Positions 32,012 through 40,613 of a stretch of DNA of 64,000 bases are shown piece by piece. Each line of letters opens with the position of its first letter. Position 1 is the stretch's first letter. A model generated the notes under the pieces. It made no database searches, was not told the origin of the DNA, and saw only the letters and a list, made by a program, of their open reading frames with translations. The translations under genes and the position numbers were made by a program. The DNA is from 55-13 sp964501275 (GTDB lineage Bacteria > Armatimonadota > Fimbriimonadia > Fimbriimonadales > Fimbriimonadaceae): the NCBI GenBank assembly GCA_964501275.1, contig CAZCSP010000010.1:62001-126000 (forward strand), read 5' to 3'.

Positions 32012-32683
32012 TTATAGATTCTCTTGGAAGAACACCAGCATCTTGGCCCAACTGTCCTTCGCCGCCGCTTCGTCATAGACCTCCGGGCGGTCGTTGTTGA
32101 AGAAGGCGTGTTTGGTGCCGGGGTAGGTCTCGAAGTGGTGCTGTTTCTCCAGCAGAGTGAGTTCCTCGTCAAGGGCTCGGACGGCTTCGGGGGACGCGTA
32201 GTCGTCGTGCTCGGCGAAGAAGCCCAGCAAGGGGCTGGCGAGGTCGCGGTAGGATGGGGTGACCTTGGGGTGGATGCCATAGTAGTTCACGGAGGCCCCG
32301 ATGCGGTCGTCGTGGGTGGCGCAGTAGGAGGCAAGTTGGCCGCCCATGCAGAAGCCGACGATGCCCACCTTCGGCCCCTTCACTTTGGGGTGCTCGATCA
32401 ACTGCTGGATGGCGCAACCCGTGATCTCGGCGGTCTCGGAAATGTTGAGGGCCATCATCAGTTCGCCTGCGCGCGTGGGCTCGGTAGTGGCTTCGCCGAA
32501 GTAGAGGTCGGGCGCCAGAGCGGTGAAGCCTTCGGCGGCAAACCGGTCGCAGACGTCCTTAATATGGTCCACCAAGCCCCACCACTCCTGAAACACGATC
32601 ACCCCGATTCCGGGGCTGCCGGCTTCGGCAAGATAGCCTTGGTATTCCTTGTCGTCGCAATTGAAAGAGATCATTCTGCCCAT
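32012..32683 (-). CDS. Cytoplasmic dienelactone hydrolase family protein
   Basis: An alpha/beta hydrolase of 223 residues without a signal peptide. The dienelactone hydrolase residues are complete: Glu33 in FQEWWGL, Cys112 in GFCMGGQ, Asp160 in AEHDDYA and His192 in TKHAFFN. It may open small lactones as in chlorocatechol degradation, or have another esterase role. ATG 32683 is chosen because AGGGAAGG lies about 8 bases upstream and MGRMISF begins the family alignment; the longer frame reads into the pseudouridine synthase gene. Confidence 0.85.
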   Translation of the reverse strand: MGRMISFNCDDKEYQGYLAEAGSPGIGVIVFQEWWGLVDHIKDVCDRFAAEGFTALAPDLYFGEATTEPTRAGELMMALNISETAEITGCAIQQLIEHPKVKGPKVGIVGFCMGGQLASYCATHDDRIGASVNYYGIHPKVTPSYRDLASPLLGFFAEHDDYASPEAVRALDEELTLLEKQHHFETYPGTKHAFFNNDRPEVYDEAAAKDSWAKMLVFFQENL

Positions 32684-32702
32684 CGTCTTGCCTTCCCTAG
32701 TT

Positions 32703-33605
32703 CTACATGGATGTAAGACAATCCTGCGTCGCCAGTTCCTTTCCCAGAAAATCGTCAGGCGGCGGAGCGTAGCATTCGATTCGCTTCTTCGTCGTCGGGT
32801 GGTCGAACGACAGGTAGGCGGCGTGGAGTTGGAGGGGGCCGGATTGGTAGTCTTTGGGAGCGTAGACGGCATCGCCCAGCACAGGCATCCCAAGGCTGCT
32901 CAGGTGGACTCGAATCTGGTGGGTCCTTCCGGTTTCGAGTCGGATTCCCAAAAGCCAACCCGCATCCAACCGGGCGATTCTCAGGATGTGAGTGACGGCC
33001 CGACGACCCATCGGATCGACCGCCATCTTGAGGCGGTTCCGGCGATCTCGGGCGATGGGGGCCTCGATGCGGAATCGCTCTTGCTCCACATTCCCCGCCA
33101 CCACCGTAAAGTATCGCCGCTCCGCCGACTTCCCTTCGATCTGTTTGGCGAGGCTGACGTGGGCGGCGTCGGTTTTGGCCACTACCATTAGGCCGGTAGT
33201 TTCTTTGTCCAGGCGGTGGACGATGCCGGGGCGGAAGTCGCCTCCGGCGGAGCTGAGTTCGTGGGATCGGGCGAGGAGCGCGTTGACCAGCGAGGGCTCC
33301 TTCAGAGAGGTGGCAGGATGGGCGGCCAGGCCCCGGGGCTTGTTTACGACCAATAGGTAGTCGTCCTCATACACGATATCGAGGGGAATCTCAGCCGGGG
33401 TGAGGTCGTGGGCTTCCGAGTCGGCGGGGTCTTCCAGAGTGACCGACATGCCGGGTTCCAGTCGAAAAGACGTTCTTTGGGCCTTCCCCGCCACCAAGAC
33501 GCCCCCATCGCCGATGATCTTCGCTAGTTTGGACCGGCTGTGGCCGGGGAGTTTGCGCACAAGGAACTTATCCAGGCGCTCGGATGTGTCGGCGATTAAT
33601 TCCAC
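32703..33605 (-). CDS. rluD: 23S rRNA pseudouridine synthase, RluD/RluA family
   Basis: Isomerises uridine in 23S rRNA. 300 residues: an N-terminal S4 RNA-binding domain (ERLDKFLVRKLPGHSRSKLA KII), then the catalytic domain with HRLDKETTGLMVVAKT, where Asp133 is the nucleophile, and ETGRTHQIRVHLSSLGMPVL with DAVYAP. The length and S4 domain fit RluD (positions 1911/1915/1917 in E. coli), but other RluA-type targets are possible. Confidence 0.9.
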   Translation of the reverse strand: MELIADTSERLDKFLVRKLPGHSRSKLAKIIGDGGVLVAGKAQRTSFRLEPGMSVTLEDPADSEAHDLTPAEIPLDIVYEDDYLLVVNKPRGLAAHPATSLKEPSLVNALLARSHELSSAGGDFRPGIVHRLDKETTGLMVVAKTDAAHVSLAKQIEGKSAERRYFTVVAGNVEQERFRIEAPIARDRRNRLKMAVDPMGRRAVTHILRIARLDAGWLLGIRLETGRTHQIRVHLSSLGMPVLGDAVYAPKDYQSGPLQLHAAYLSFDHPTTKKRIECYAPPPDDFLGKELATQDCLTSM

Positions 33606-33683
33606 GAAATCTTAATACCTCTTGGAACCGAAACGATGTTTACGGTTGTATTCGTAGTTTAAGCCATACTTGAGGAAAGAAAG

Positions 33684-35957
33684 ATGATGCGCACCTCCCT
33701 TATTGCCGCCCTCGCCTTGATCGGATGCCTGGCCACGGCCCAGGATATGTCGAGCAAGATTAACTTCAAAGCCCCCGCCGGTTCCGCCAAACGGGTTCTG
33801 GAAGAGCTTTCCAAGGTTGCCGGAATTCCCCTGTCTGCGGCGGGACCGGTTGCCGACGATGTGATCCTGCTGAACCTGAGCGACGTCACGGTTAGCGAAA
33901 CCCTGGCCAAGATTGCAGCCGCGCTGAACGGCGAGTGGCGCAAAGAAGGCACAGGCCTAGTCTTTTACCGAGGCTCCAACTTTGAGGCAGCGGATCGCCG
34001 GACAGAGAACGCCACGCGGGTCGCGGAGTTTCGGGCCAGCCTCGGGCGCATTTTGGAGCAGCAGCAGAAGTTTGGCGCTTTTAATGAAAGCTCGGCGAAG
34101 AAGCTCGTCGATCTGCAAAAGAAGATGAACGAGGAGATTTCACGAGCGGCTTCGGGAGGCGTGATACAACTGCCCGGGGATTTTGAGAGCGCAGGCCGCC
34201 AGACACCAGCCGCCCGTGCCATCGTGGCGCTACTGACCCGGATGTCGGACGCCCAGATCACGGCGCTCACCTCGGTCGACCGCGTCGTCTTCGGTCTGAA
34301 CCCGACTCGGATGCAGATGGCAATGCCCAACGGCGCCAACCAGATTCTGCAGCAGTTTTTAAAAGACACCCGAACATTCAAGGATGTGGTGCAAAGGAAT
34401 GCACCCCCGGCGGGCACGGATAACCGCCGGATTGTGATCAACGGCTTTGGAGGCGGCGATGGCTCGGGAGACGGCGATCCCAACCTGGGCATCGGATACG
34501 CCTTGCTCATCAGCAACCCGTCTTTCGGGGTGGGCCAAGGAACATCGGTCAACCTCCTGGTAGCCGATCCTAACGGGAAGACGATTGGCTCAGGGCAGTT
34601 CTTTGTGCCGCCCAACTCAGGCCCGTTTGCGGCTGGCAACCAGACGAGCCCGCCCACCAGCAATGATAAACCCATCGAATTCTCTGATCTTACGAAGGAA
34701 CTCGCCAAGGTTTTGCCCCAAGTATTTGGCGGGGGAACAGCGGGTGGCGGAACGGTTCGGGTGATGTCGGTGGCGATCTCGTCCAGCGGGTCTGGCAGCT
34801 CCTTTACACTGGGCGGAGGGGGTGGAAAGACTCCTGAGATAAGCGCCGAACTTCGCGAAAGGCTGCTCAACCCTGAACAGTACGATCCGTTGAGCTTTGG
34901 TCCGGGCGAAGGGTTATCCAAAATCGCGGCGGCCAAGGATATCGACCTGGTCGCCTACCTTCCCGACTCGGCTTTCACGGCCCTGCATCAGGCGGTCACC
35001 AGCAGTTCAACCCCAAGCGCCTTTCTTAGCACGGCGCAGCGGTCGGGTGGGTTGAATGTTAAAGAAGAGGCAGGATGGATGATCGTGTCCCCCAAGACAC
35101 CATCCTCGGCAAGAGAGCAGCAGGTGAATCGAGCAGCGCTTGGGAAGGCCTTGCGACTTCTCCACTCCAAGGGCTACCTGGGTTTGGACGACTGGGCGGC
35201 TTACGCCGCCAAGCAGGCCAAGAATCCCCGAAGTGGCGAAATCGACGACGGCTATCTTCGACTGATCAACAGCCCGGCGGCAGATGCGGGTTTGGGCCAA
35301 TTCAATTTTGGCGGCGGTTGGCAGACCCTACAGTTCTACGCCAGTCTTTCTTCTGCCCAAAGGCAGACGCTCGCCCAAAACGGACAGGTAGCGCTTCGAA
35401 CGTTGAGCCAGTATCAGATTGGACTGGTGACCGAGCATATCTACAACTCGTTCGACGGGCCGACCATAAATAGCCGGCAACAGGGAAGGTCGACGGTCGT
35501 CTTCGCCGGAATGCCGAGCGCTCTGACCGAACGGACGCTCCTTTTACCAAACGGAGTGCCACGAGATGGGTTCCTTTCCTTCAGCCTAAAGACGAATGAG
35601 ATCGCGCAGGCAAACAGCTCTCAGGCGGAGGAATCGCGATTCATGACCGCCGAGTCGCTGGCCTTCGAGAAGGTTCGGACAGAACGCCCGGAGCTCGCGA
35701 GCTTTGGGGCGCCGGTGCAGTACGACCAGTATCGGATGGCCAACCAGCGAACGATCGGCTTCCTGTTTCAACTAACGCCGGAGGTCGCGCTGAGTCGGCA
35801 ACTGGAGGACAACACTCCGGGGACCCAACCCTTCGCCTCCTATGACCGTCTCCCCGCAGACTTCAGGCAGAAGGTAGAGAAGGCCTATGAATCGTTGAAG
35901 CAGAGCTGGGGCACTGGTTTCGGCGGTAGCGGTGGCAACCAAGTCCCCCCGCCGTAG
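33684..35957 (+). CDS. Large secreted protein with STN-like N-terminal domain
   Basis: A protein of 757 residues with a signal peptide (TSLIAALALIGCLATAQ). Residues ~25-95 resemble the STN domain of secretins and TonB receptors (AGSAKRVLEELSKVAGIPLS ... LLNLSDVTVSETLAKIAAAL). The remainder is soluble and includes a Gly/Ser-rich stretch (GFGGGDGSGDGD; SSGSGSSFTLGGGGG), but no secretin beta-barrel or plug is recognisable. I do not recognise the family. GAGGAAAGAAAG precedes the ATG. It stands alone between a divergent rluD and a tRNA gene. Confidence 0.6.
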   Translation: MMRTSLIAALALIGCLATAQDMSSKINFKAPAGSAKRVLEELSKVAGIPLSAAGPVADDVILLNLSDVTVSETLAKIAAALNGEWRKEGTGLVFYRGSNFEAADRRTENATRVAEFRASLGRILEQQQKFGAFNESSAKKLVDLQKKMNEEISRAASGGVIQLPGDFESAGRQTPAARAIVALLTRMSDAQITALTSVDRVVFGLNPTRMQMAMPNGANQILQQFLKDTRTFKDVVQRNAPPAGTDNRRIVINGFGGGDGSGDGDPNLGIGYALLISNPSFGVGQGTSVNLLVADPNGKTIGSGQFFVPPNSGPFAAGNQTSPPTSNDKPIEFSDLTKELAKVLPQVFGGGTAGGGTVRVMSVAISSSGSGSSFTLGGGGGKTPEISAELRERLLNPEQYDPLSFGPGEGLSKIAAAKDIDLVAYLPDSAFTALHQAVTSSSTPSAFLSTAQRSGGLNVKEEAGWMIVSPKTPSSAREQQVNRAALGKALRLLHSKGYLGLDDWAAYAAKQAKNPRSGEIDDGYLRLINSPAADAGLGQFNFGGGWQTLQFYASLSSAQRQTLAQNGQVALRTLSQYQIGLVTEHIYNSFDGPTINSRQQGRSTVVFAGMPSALTERTLLLPNGVPRDGFLSFSLKTNEIAQANSSQAEESRFMTAESLAFEKVRTERPELASFGAPVQYDQYRMANQRTIGFLFQLTPEVALSRQLEDNTPGTQPFASYDRLPADFRQKVEKAYESLKQSWGTGFGGSGGNQVPPP

Positions 35958-36141
35958 AATGCCGCCCTCCCAGTCGTGGAACCAAGCTGGTAGCCAAGGA
36001 GCCCTGCGCTCCCTGGTGGTCTAGGCAGGAGTAGAAGGGCAGGCTTGGGAAAACTTCCCGGCGGGACATCGGGGCTCCCTGGGGAGTGGCCCGGTATCCC
36101 TGTTCTCTGCAACTCCCGCAAGGTACAATCTTGGTCCACGC

Positions 36142-36217
36142 CCGGACGTAGCTCAATGGATAGAGCATCAGTCTTCGGAACTGAGGGTTGGGGGTTCGAA
36201 TCCCTTCGTCCGGGCCA
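36142..36217 (+). tRNA. tRNA-Arg (anticodon TCG), CCA encoded
   Basis: Cloverleaf seen directly: acceptor CCGGACG (36142-36148) with CGTCCGG (36207-36213), D-stem GCTC/GAGC, anticodon stem TCAGT/ACTGA with loop CTTCGGA (anticodon TCG, reading CGA), T-loop TTCGAAT, discriminator G and encoded CCA. The T-stem contains two G-U pairs. It ends two bases before the stop codon of the convergent PPC-domain protein gene. Confidence 0.93.
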
Positions 36218-36219
36218 AA

Positions 36220-37842
36220 CTATGAGTCCAGGTCGATGAGCTGGATCTTGTACTCCCCGCTCCCTCCAGCCTTGACCCACACCGTGTAGATGCCATCTTC
36301 CGGGAATGTCAGCAGTTGAGCGGTTTCATCTCCTAGCGTCCTGATCGCCTGCCCTCTTGGTCCGACGACTCGAACGCTTAAGCCTGTCTGCTTGGACTGC
36401 ACGCTCAGGACCACCCTCTGCCCCTTGTGCGCCTTGATGGACCATATCTGGGTATCGTCGGCGGCAATCGGCTTCGTGGAAGGTTTGCCCGGAACCAGTT
36501 CCATGGGGGCGATCTTCTCTTGGGCCAAGCGATAGGCGCCCTTTCCGCCCATTCCGTAGCAGGCGACCGCGAGATAGTAGGGACCCTCGTTGAGGAGGCC
36601 GGCGGTGATGACGGCATCGGTGCCATTGCTCGAGTCGTCGGCTTCCGCAATCCTCGATCCGTTTGCATCCAGGAGCCGCAGATGGACGTCGAAATCGGTT
36701 GAGTTCGCCTGGAACCGCATGATCTCGCCCGGTTTGCCTTCCACTCGGTAGTACTCGATTTGCCCCAACGCCAAGGTTCGGGACTTGGCGGAGTCGAGCG
36801 CCAGCACCGGGTTGGCGACGGTTAGCTGGTATTGAATCGGCAGATCGTTGTGATGGTAAATCGCGATGGCGACCGTCCCCTTCTCTTTCGCCAGGTAGGT
36901 AGCCCAACCCTTCTTCGATCGATTGTCGTAGACCAGTGATACGAACGAAGGCAGTTGATCAGACTCCAAGGACTCGACGGAGAAGCCCGCCTTGAGACCG
37001 TTGCTTTTTGCCTCTATCCGCACGAAGTCTCCGGGATTTACATCGAGGAGGGCAAGCTCGACGGATTGTGGAGCCAGGGTGCGTGTGGGAATGGGCTTGC
37101 CACTGGATACCGGGAAAAGGCTGATCGGCTCCACGCTGACCTCGGCCAAAGCCTTGGCCGCCATTCTTGCGTGGACCTTGATGTAGTACTCGCCGTCGAT
37201 CACCCGCCGAACATCGATGCGCGTTTGGCTACTGGCGAAACTCTCCTCGTCGATGGCCTTGCCGTTCGGGTCCAGCACTTCATATCCCGGTATTTGCGAA
37301 GGGATCGACACCCGAACAGAGAACGGCTGTCCCTTCTTGCCCATCACCCGAAGCCAATGCGTGCCCTTGTCGTCCAGATACATCGGCACGGGTCTTTGAG
37401 ACTCAACGAGCGTGGACTCGAACTTGCGCAGGGTCATTTCGAAGGGACCACCGGCGGCCGACTTGTATCCTTTCACCCAAACCCGGTACTTCCCGGCCGA
37501 AGGAAAACGAAAGGCCAAACGCGGATTCTGGATTCCCGGCTCCTCGTCGTCGTTGGAAGCCAGCACCTTCCCCTGTTCATCGACGATCTCCAGGGCCGGG
37601 TCAAAGACGGTGCTCTTCGCGGTCGCAATGATCGTTTCGCCTGCCTTGGCATCCACCACCCACTCGCCCTTCTCGCCGGGAGTCAGGATGAGCGACTGCG
37701 TGACCTCATCACCGGTCAGCGGCCCTGTTGCCGCGCCCATGCCTCCCCCGCCAAAGCCGCCTCCCTGTCCACCTTGAGCAACAAGGGAAACCACAAAGAC
37801 CATCCAAGCCGCAGAAGCGACGCCCAATCGAAACACCCACAT
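36220..37842 (-). CDS. Secreted protein with repeated PPC-like domains
   Basis: A protein of 540 residues with a signal peptide (ASAAWMVFVVSLVAQ) and a Gly-rich spacer (GGFGGGGMG). The body consists of several bacterial pre-peptidase C-terminal (PPC) type beta-sandwich units, seen from repeated blocks such as FDPALEIVDEQGKVLASNDD with RVWVKGYKSAAGGPFEMTLR; DVHLRLLDANGSRIAEADDS with YYLAVACYGMGGKGAYRL; and GIYTVWVKAGGSGEYKI at the end. Such domains are carbohydrate- or protein-binding accessories of secreted enzymes. No catalytic domain is evident. Confidence 0.7.
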   Translation of the reverse strand: MWVFRLGVASAAWMVFVVSLVAQGGQGGGFGGGGMGAATGPLTGDEVTQSLILTPGEKGEWVVDAKAGETIIATAKSTVFDPALEIVDEQGKVLASNDDEEPGIQNPRLAFRFPSAGKYRVWVKGYKSAAGGPFEMTLRKFESTLVESQRPVPMYLDDKGTHWLRVMGKKGQPFSVRVSIPSQIPGYEVLDPNGKAIDEESFASSQTRIDVRRVIDGEYYIKVHARMAAKALAEVSVEPISLFPVSSGKPIPTRTLAPQSVELALLDVNPGDFVRIEAKSNGLKAGFSVESLESDQLPSFVSLVYDNRSKKGWATYLAKEKGTVAIAIYHHNDLPIQYQLTVANPVLALDSAKSRTLALGQIEYYRVEGKPGEIMRFQANSTDFDVHLRLLDANGSRIAEADDSSNGTDAVITAGLLNEGPYYLAVACYGMGGKGAYRLAQEKIAPMELVPGKPSTKPIAADDTQIWSIKAHKGQRVVLSVQSKQTGLSVRVVGPRGQAIRTLGDETAQLLTFPEDGIYTVWVKAGGSGEYKIQLIDLDS

Positions 37843-37911
37843 CTCTAACCACCTCGACGCACAATGTCGCCTTTGGTGATTGGACGCGGACGGCCTGCGT
37901 TGGTTACAAGG

Positions 37912-38562
37912 CTAGAAGAAGCAACCGGAGGTCTTGTCGTTCGGCGCATACTGGGCATCGAACGGCTTCGCCTCGGCCCCAGCTTCCGCCGCGATCATCT
38001 CGTTCATCTCTTTCATCATGTCCTGGCTGTAGCCCGGCCACATCTTGACGACCTTCCCGTCAGTGGAAATCAGGACGCAGTAGACCGACTGTTTTGCCCC
38101 ATACGCCTTGATAATCTCCTTCTTGGCATCGGGCACCACAGGAAAAGCGGCTCGGTAGTCGCTGGCCCAGGCCCTTCCTTTCTTCTGGTCCGAGTCGATC
38201 ACCCCGTAGAAATCCACCTGGCCCTTCCACTGCTTGGCGAGGTTGTTGAAAAGGGGCTGGGCGTCGATGCTGCAAGGACAGCCATCAAGGATAAAGAGCA
38301 CGAACTGGGGTCTCTGCTGCTTGCCCGAGATGGTCGCCACCTCATCCCGCACCGAGGTCAAATGGAACTCGGGAGCGTCCTTCAGGGCCAGCTTGTCCGC
38401 CTCACGAATCATCTCCGGAGTCACGGGATGCTCAGGTTGGGTGAAGTCGATCCCAGGGATCTGGTTTGCCGACGGAGGAGATTGCCGGGCGGTGAGGAAC
38501 ACAGCCAAGCCCGCGGCAAAGATCGCAAGGCTCAGAACGATGGCGATTCGAGGAGTTCGCAT
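37912..38562 (-). CDS. Membrane-anchored thioredoxin-fold protein with CPC motif
   Basis: A protein of 216 residues: an N-terminal membrane anchor or signal (IAIVLSLAIFAAGLAVFL) and a thioredoxin/redoxin-like domain. RPQFVLFILDGCPCSIDAQP contains Cys95 and Cys97, a Cys-x-Cys in place of the usual Cys-x-x-Cys, and VYCVLISTDGKVVKMWPGYS matches the region after the cis-Pro loop. It probably works in envelope thiol redox; whether CxC allows disulfide exchange is unclear. A terminal CFF is encoded. Confidence 0.6.
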   Translation of the reverse strand: MRTPRIAIVLSLAIFAAGLAVFLTARQSPPSANQIPGIDFTQPEHPVTPEMIREADKLALKDAPEFHLTSVRDEVATISGKQQRPQFVLFILDGCPCSIDAQPLFNNLAKQWKGQVDFYGVIDSDQKKGRAWASDYRAAFPVVPDAKKEIIKAYGAKQSVYCVLISTDGKVVKMWPGYSQDMMKEMNEMIAAEAGAEAKPFDAQYAPNDKTSGCFF

Positions 38563-38634
38563 CGGCTCTCAGTTTACCGGGACAAGAGGCGAGGAAACCT
38601 GCAAGGCGCTTGGCAAGGATCTCTCCACCCCCAA

Positions 38635-38707
38635 CCCCCTCCTCATTTTGTCGCGATCCCAGTCTGCTAAACCGACAGCTTTCTTTCCGCACAAAACGAG
38701 GAGGGGG
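38635..38707. repeat. Inverted repeat after accB
   Basis: CCCCCTCCTCATTTTGTCGC (38635-38654) and, inverted, CGCACAAAACGAGGAGGGGG (38688-38707) are matched at about 18 of 21 positions. It lies just beyond the stop of minus-strand accB and ahead of the redoxin-like gene. A short CTCTTTT follows on the plus strand. It may act as a terminator. Confidence 0.6.
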
Positions 38708-38713
38708 CTCTTT

Positions 38714-39160
38714 TCAGCTTACGTACAGCAAAGGATCGCCGAGGTTGACGAGTTGCCCGCTCTCTACCACGATCTTGCTGACCGTACCGCTGGCTGGGGA
38801 CGGGACCTCGTTGAAGACTTTCATGGCTTCGATGAGGCCGATCACTTGGCCGGCGGTCAAATCATCCCCTTCCTTCACAAACGGAGGCGAGCCGGGGCTG
38901 GGGGCGGAGTAGTAGATGCCGGTCATCGGGCTGGTTATCGGGGTTCCCGTTGGAGCGGCGTCCACGGTGGTCGCCGGTTCGAACTCCTCCTCCAACATCT
39001 CCTCAACCACAACTTCGCCCGCCACCGTCGATACGGCCTGAACCGCGACTGGCTTCGCCCGCTTCTTGAAGGCGATCGTGAATCCGTCCGCCGAAATCTC
39101 GGCCTCGGACAGCTTGAACTCTTCCATCAAACCGGCGAGTTCATCGATCCGATTTTTCAT
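38714..39160 (-). CDS. accB: Biotin carboxyl carrier protein of acetyl-CoA carboxylase
   Basis: Carries biotin between the carboxylase and transferase sites in the first step of fatty acid synthesis. 148 residues: helical N-terminus (KNRIDELAGLMEEFKLSEAE), an acidic and Ala/Pro-rich linker, and the biotinyl domain with ITSPMTGIYYSAPSPGSPPF, the biotinylated Lys114 in EAMKVFNEV and the closing GQLVNLGDPLLYV. The thumb (FVKEGD) is present. ATG 39160 is preferred over 39187 because MKNRIDEL matches the family start. accC is not adjacent. Confidence 0.93.
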   Translation of the reverse strand: MKNRIDELAGLMEEFKLSEAEISADGFTIAFKKRAKPVAVQAVSTVAGEVVVEEMLEEEFEPATTVDAAPTGTPITSPMTGIYYSAPSPGSPPFVKEGDDLTAGQVIGLIEAMKVFNEVPSPASGTVSKIVVESGQLVNLGDPLLYVS

Positions 39161-39355
39161 GGTATGGGCAGAGGGCGTGTTCGGCACGAGTCAATTATGG
39201 CTTAGGAACGCGCCCAGGTGATGCACTGAAAAAGGGGCGATTCAGGCTTCGATCAGGTTTGAGCGCTGGGTCCTGGGACGCTGGGCGTCTTTTGGCTGGC
39301 CCACGTCACCAGGGCGTCTCCTACTTCGGGCCGCTTCGACCTTCAAGTCCGTTGT

Positions 39356-40012
39356 CTAATGAAGCGTCTCCGACATCCGCCTGGCTGCCTTGCTCTCTGG
39401 CCCCAAGGCGGCTTTGTACCTCTCAACTTGTTCGGAGAGGAGCACCCCGAGGATCGCGGTTTCGTCGTCGGCTTTGATCTTTTTTCTGGCCTCCTTCATC
39501 GCGTTTGGACTTCGACTGGCTTGTACCAGGGCCATCATTCGCTCGCTCTCGCCTCTCTTCCACTCGTTCAGCTTCCCGATCTGCTCCTCGCTCAGGCCAA
39601 GCTCTTTCTGGAGTTCCGGTTCATAGATGGACTTGACGCCCAATATCTGCCACCTGATCTGTGTCAGCCGCCGTGTCTGTTCTGGCGTTAGCTCCGCAAA
39701 AATCGCTTTGTCGGTATCGGAGTCCAGTGTCTCCATCTCCTTGAGAGTGGCCGCCATCGTTGCCATGTCTGCTCCGGAAGACTGCGCCTTCTTGGAGATA
39801 TCCTGCATCCCCTTCTGGTGGGCCTTGGCTAACGCGGTTACCTTCTTGTTCTGATCTCCGGTCAGCTTCAGCTCTTTCCGGAAGTCGTTCTGATTCATCA
39901 GGTTGCCGGTCGAGGTCATTATGTTGCGGGTCATGGCAAAGGGATCCATGCCCATCTGAGCGACGGCCAGACCGCAGAGGGCCAGCAGAACCAGTCCCAT
40001 CCGTTTTCTCAT
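39356..40012 (-). CDS. Spy/CpxP-like helical secreted protein
   Basis: A protein of 218 residues with a signal peptide (MGLVLLALCGLAVAQ) followed by an almost all-helical, highly charged body. Blocks such as KELKLTGDQNKKVTALAKAH, ELTPEQTRRLTQIRWQI and ELGLSEEQIGKLNEWKRGES are the LTxxQ-type repeats of the Spy/CpxP group of periplasmic chaperone-like proteins. Function is inferred from this pattern only. Confidence 0.55.
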   Translation of the reverse strand: MRKRMGLVLLALCGLAVAQMGMDPFAMTRNIMTSTGNLMNQNDFRKELKLTGDQNKKVTALAKAHQKGMQDISKKAQSSGADMATMAATLKEMETLDSDTDKAIFAELTPEQTRRLTQIRWQILGVKSIYEPELQKELGLSEEQIGKLNEWKRGESERMMALVQASRSPNAMKEARKKIKADDETAILGVLLSEQVERYKAALGPESKAARRMSETLH

Positions 40013-40022
40013 CGTTATCTCC

Positions 40023-40577
40023 CTAGACTTCTTTCAGCGTTGCGAACTTGTCTCTCGTCAAGAACGTGTGGATCACCGTGCGATAAGCTCCGCGCTTCCA
40101 CGCCGCATTTGGTTGGCGACCCCAGATTTCATATCCGGCCGCTTCTTGCATCTTAGCCGAGATTTCGTTCTCTTCAAAGTAGCTACTGTAAATCGTCTGT
40201 AAGCCCAGACATTCGAAGGCATACCAAGCCCTTACCCGCGCCGCATCCGATCCGTAGCCCTTGCCACGGTAGCTGGCTTCGCCGATGAGGCTGCCGCTTT
40301 CGGCGGTGCCGTTGATGAAGTTGATCCTGAACAGGTTGGAGAAGCCGATGTGCTCTCCGCTCAGGGTCTCGATGGCCCAGTTGGCCTCATCCCTCTCCGC
40401 CATGCACCGAGCTTCGAACCATTCTTTCTCTTTCATGCGGGACATGGGGAAGTCGGGCGTTCCGATCCACTCGGTGTTGGTCAAGTCGTTGATCCACCGC
40501 AAAGCGTTCTCGAAGTGCCGGTCGTAGTCCAGTGGCATCAGCCGAACCTTCTTGCCTTCTAAACCGTAAGTCATCAT
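40023..40577 (-). CDS. GNAT family N-acetyltransferase, RimJ-like
   Basis: A protein of 184 residues with the acetyl-CoA fold seen in RimJ/RimL-type enzymes: VRLMPLDYDRHFENALRWIN, WAIETLSGEHIGFSNLFRIN, LIGEASYRGKGYGSDAARVR with the Gly-Lys-Gly-Tyr-Gly pyrophosphate loop, and YSSYFEENEISAKMQEAAGY. It could acetylate protein N-termini, amino sugars or small amines. It is transcribed toward the Spy-like gene, 10 bp away. Confidence 0.82.
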   Translation of the reverse strand: MMTYGLEGKKVRLMPLDYDRHFENALRWINDLTNTEWIGTPDFPMSRMKEKEWFEARCMAERDEANWAIETLSGEHIGFSNLFRINFINGTAESGSLIGEASYRGKGYGSDAARVRAWYAFECLGLQTIYSSYFEENEISAKMQEAAGYEIWGRQPNAAWKRGAYRTVIHTFLTRDKFATLKEV

Positions 40578-40613
40578 TCAGTTTAGTCCACTTGCCTTAT
40601 ACTGGGACGGCAA

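Noticed and set aside
36140..36216. tRNA acceptor stem read as GCCCGGA / TCCGGGC
   Set aside because: That register leaves the T-stem two bases out of place and gives a C discriminator; shifting by two bases restores normal spacing, a G discriminator and an encoded CCA.
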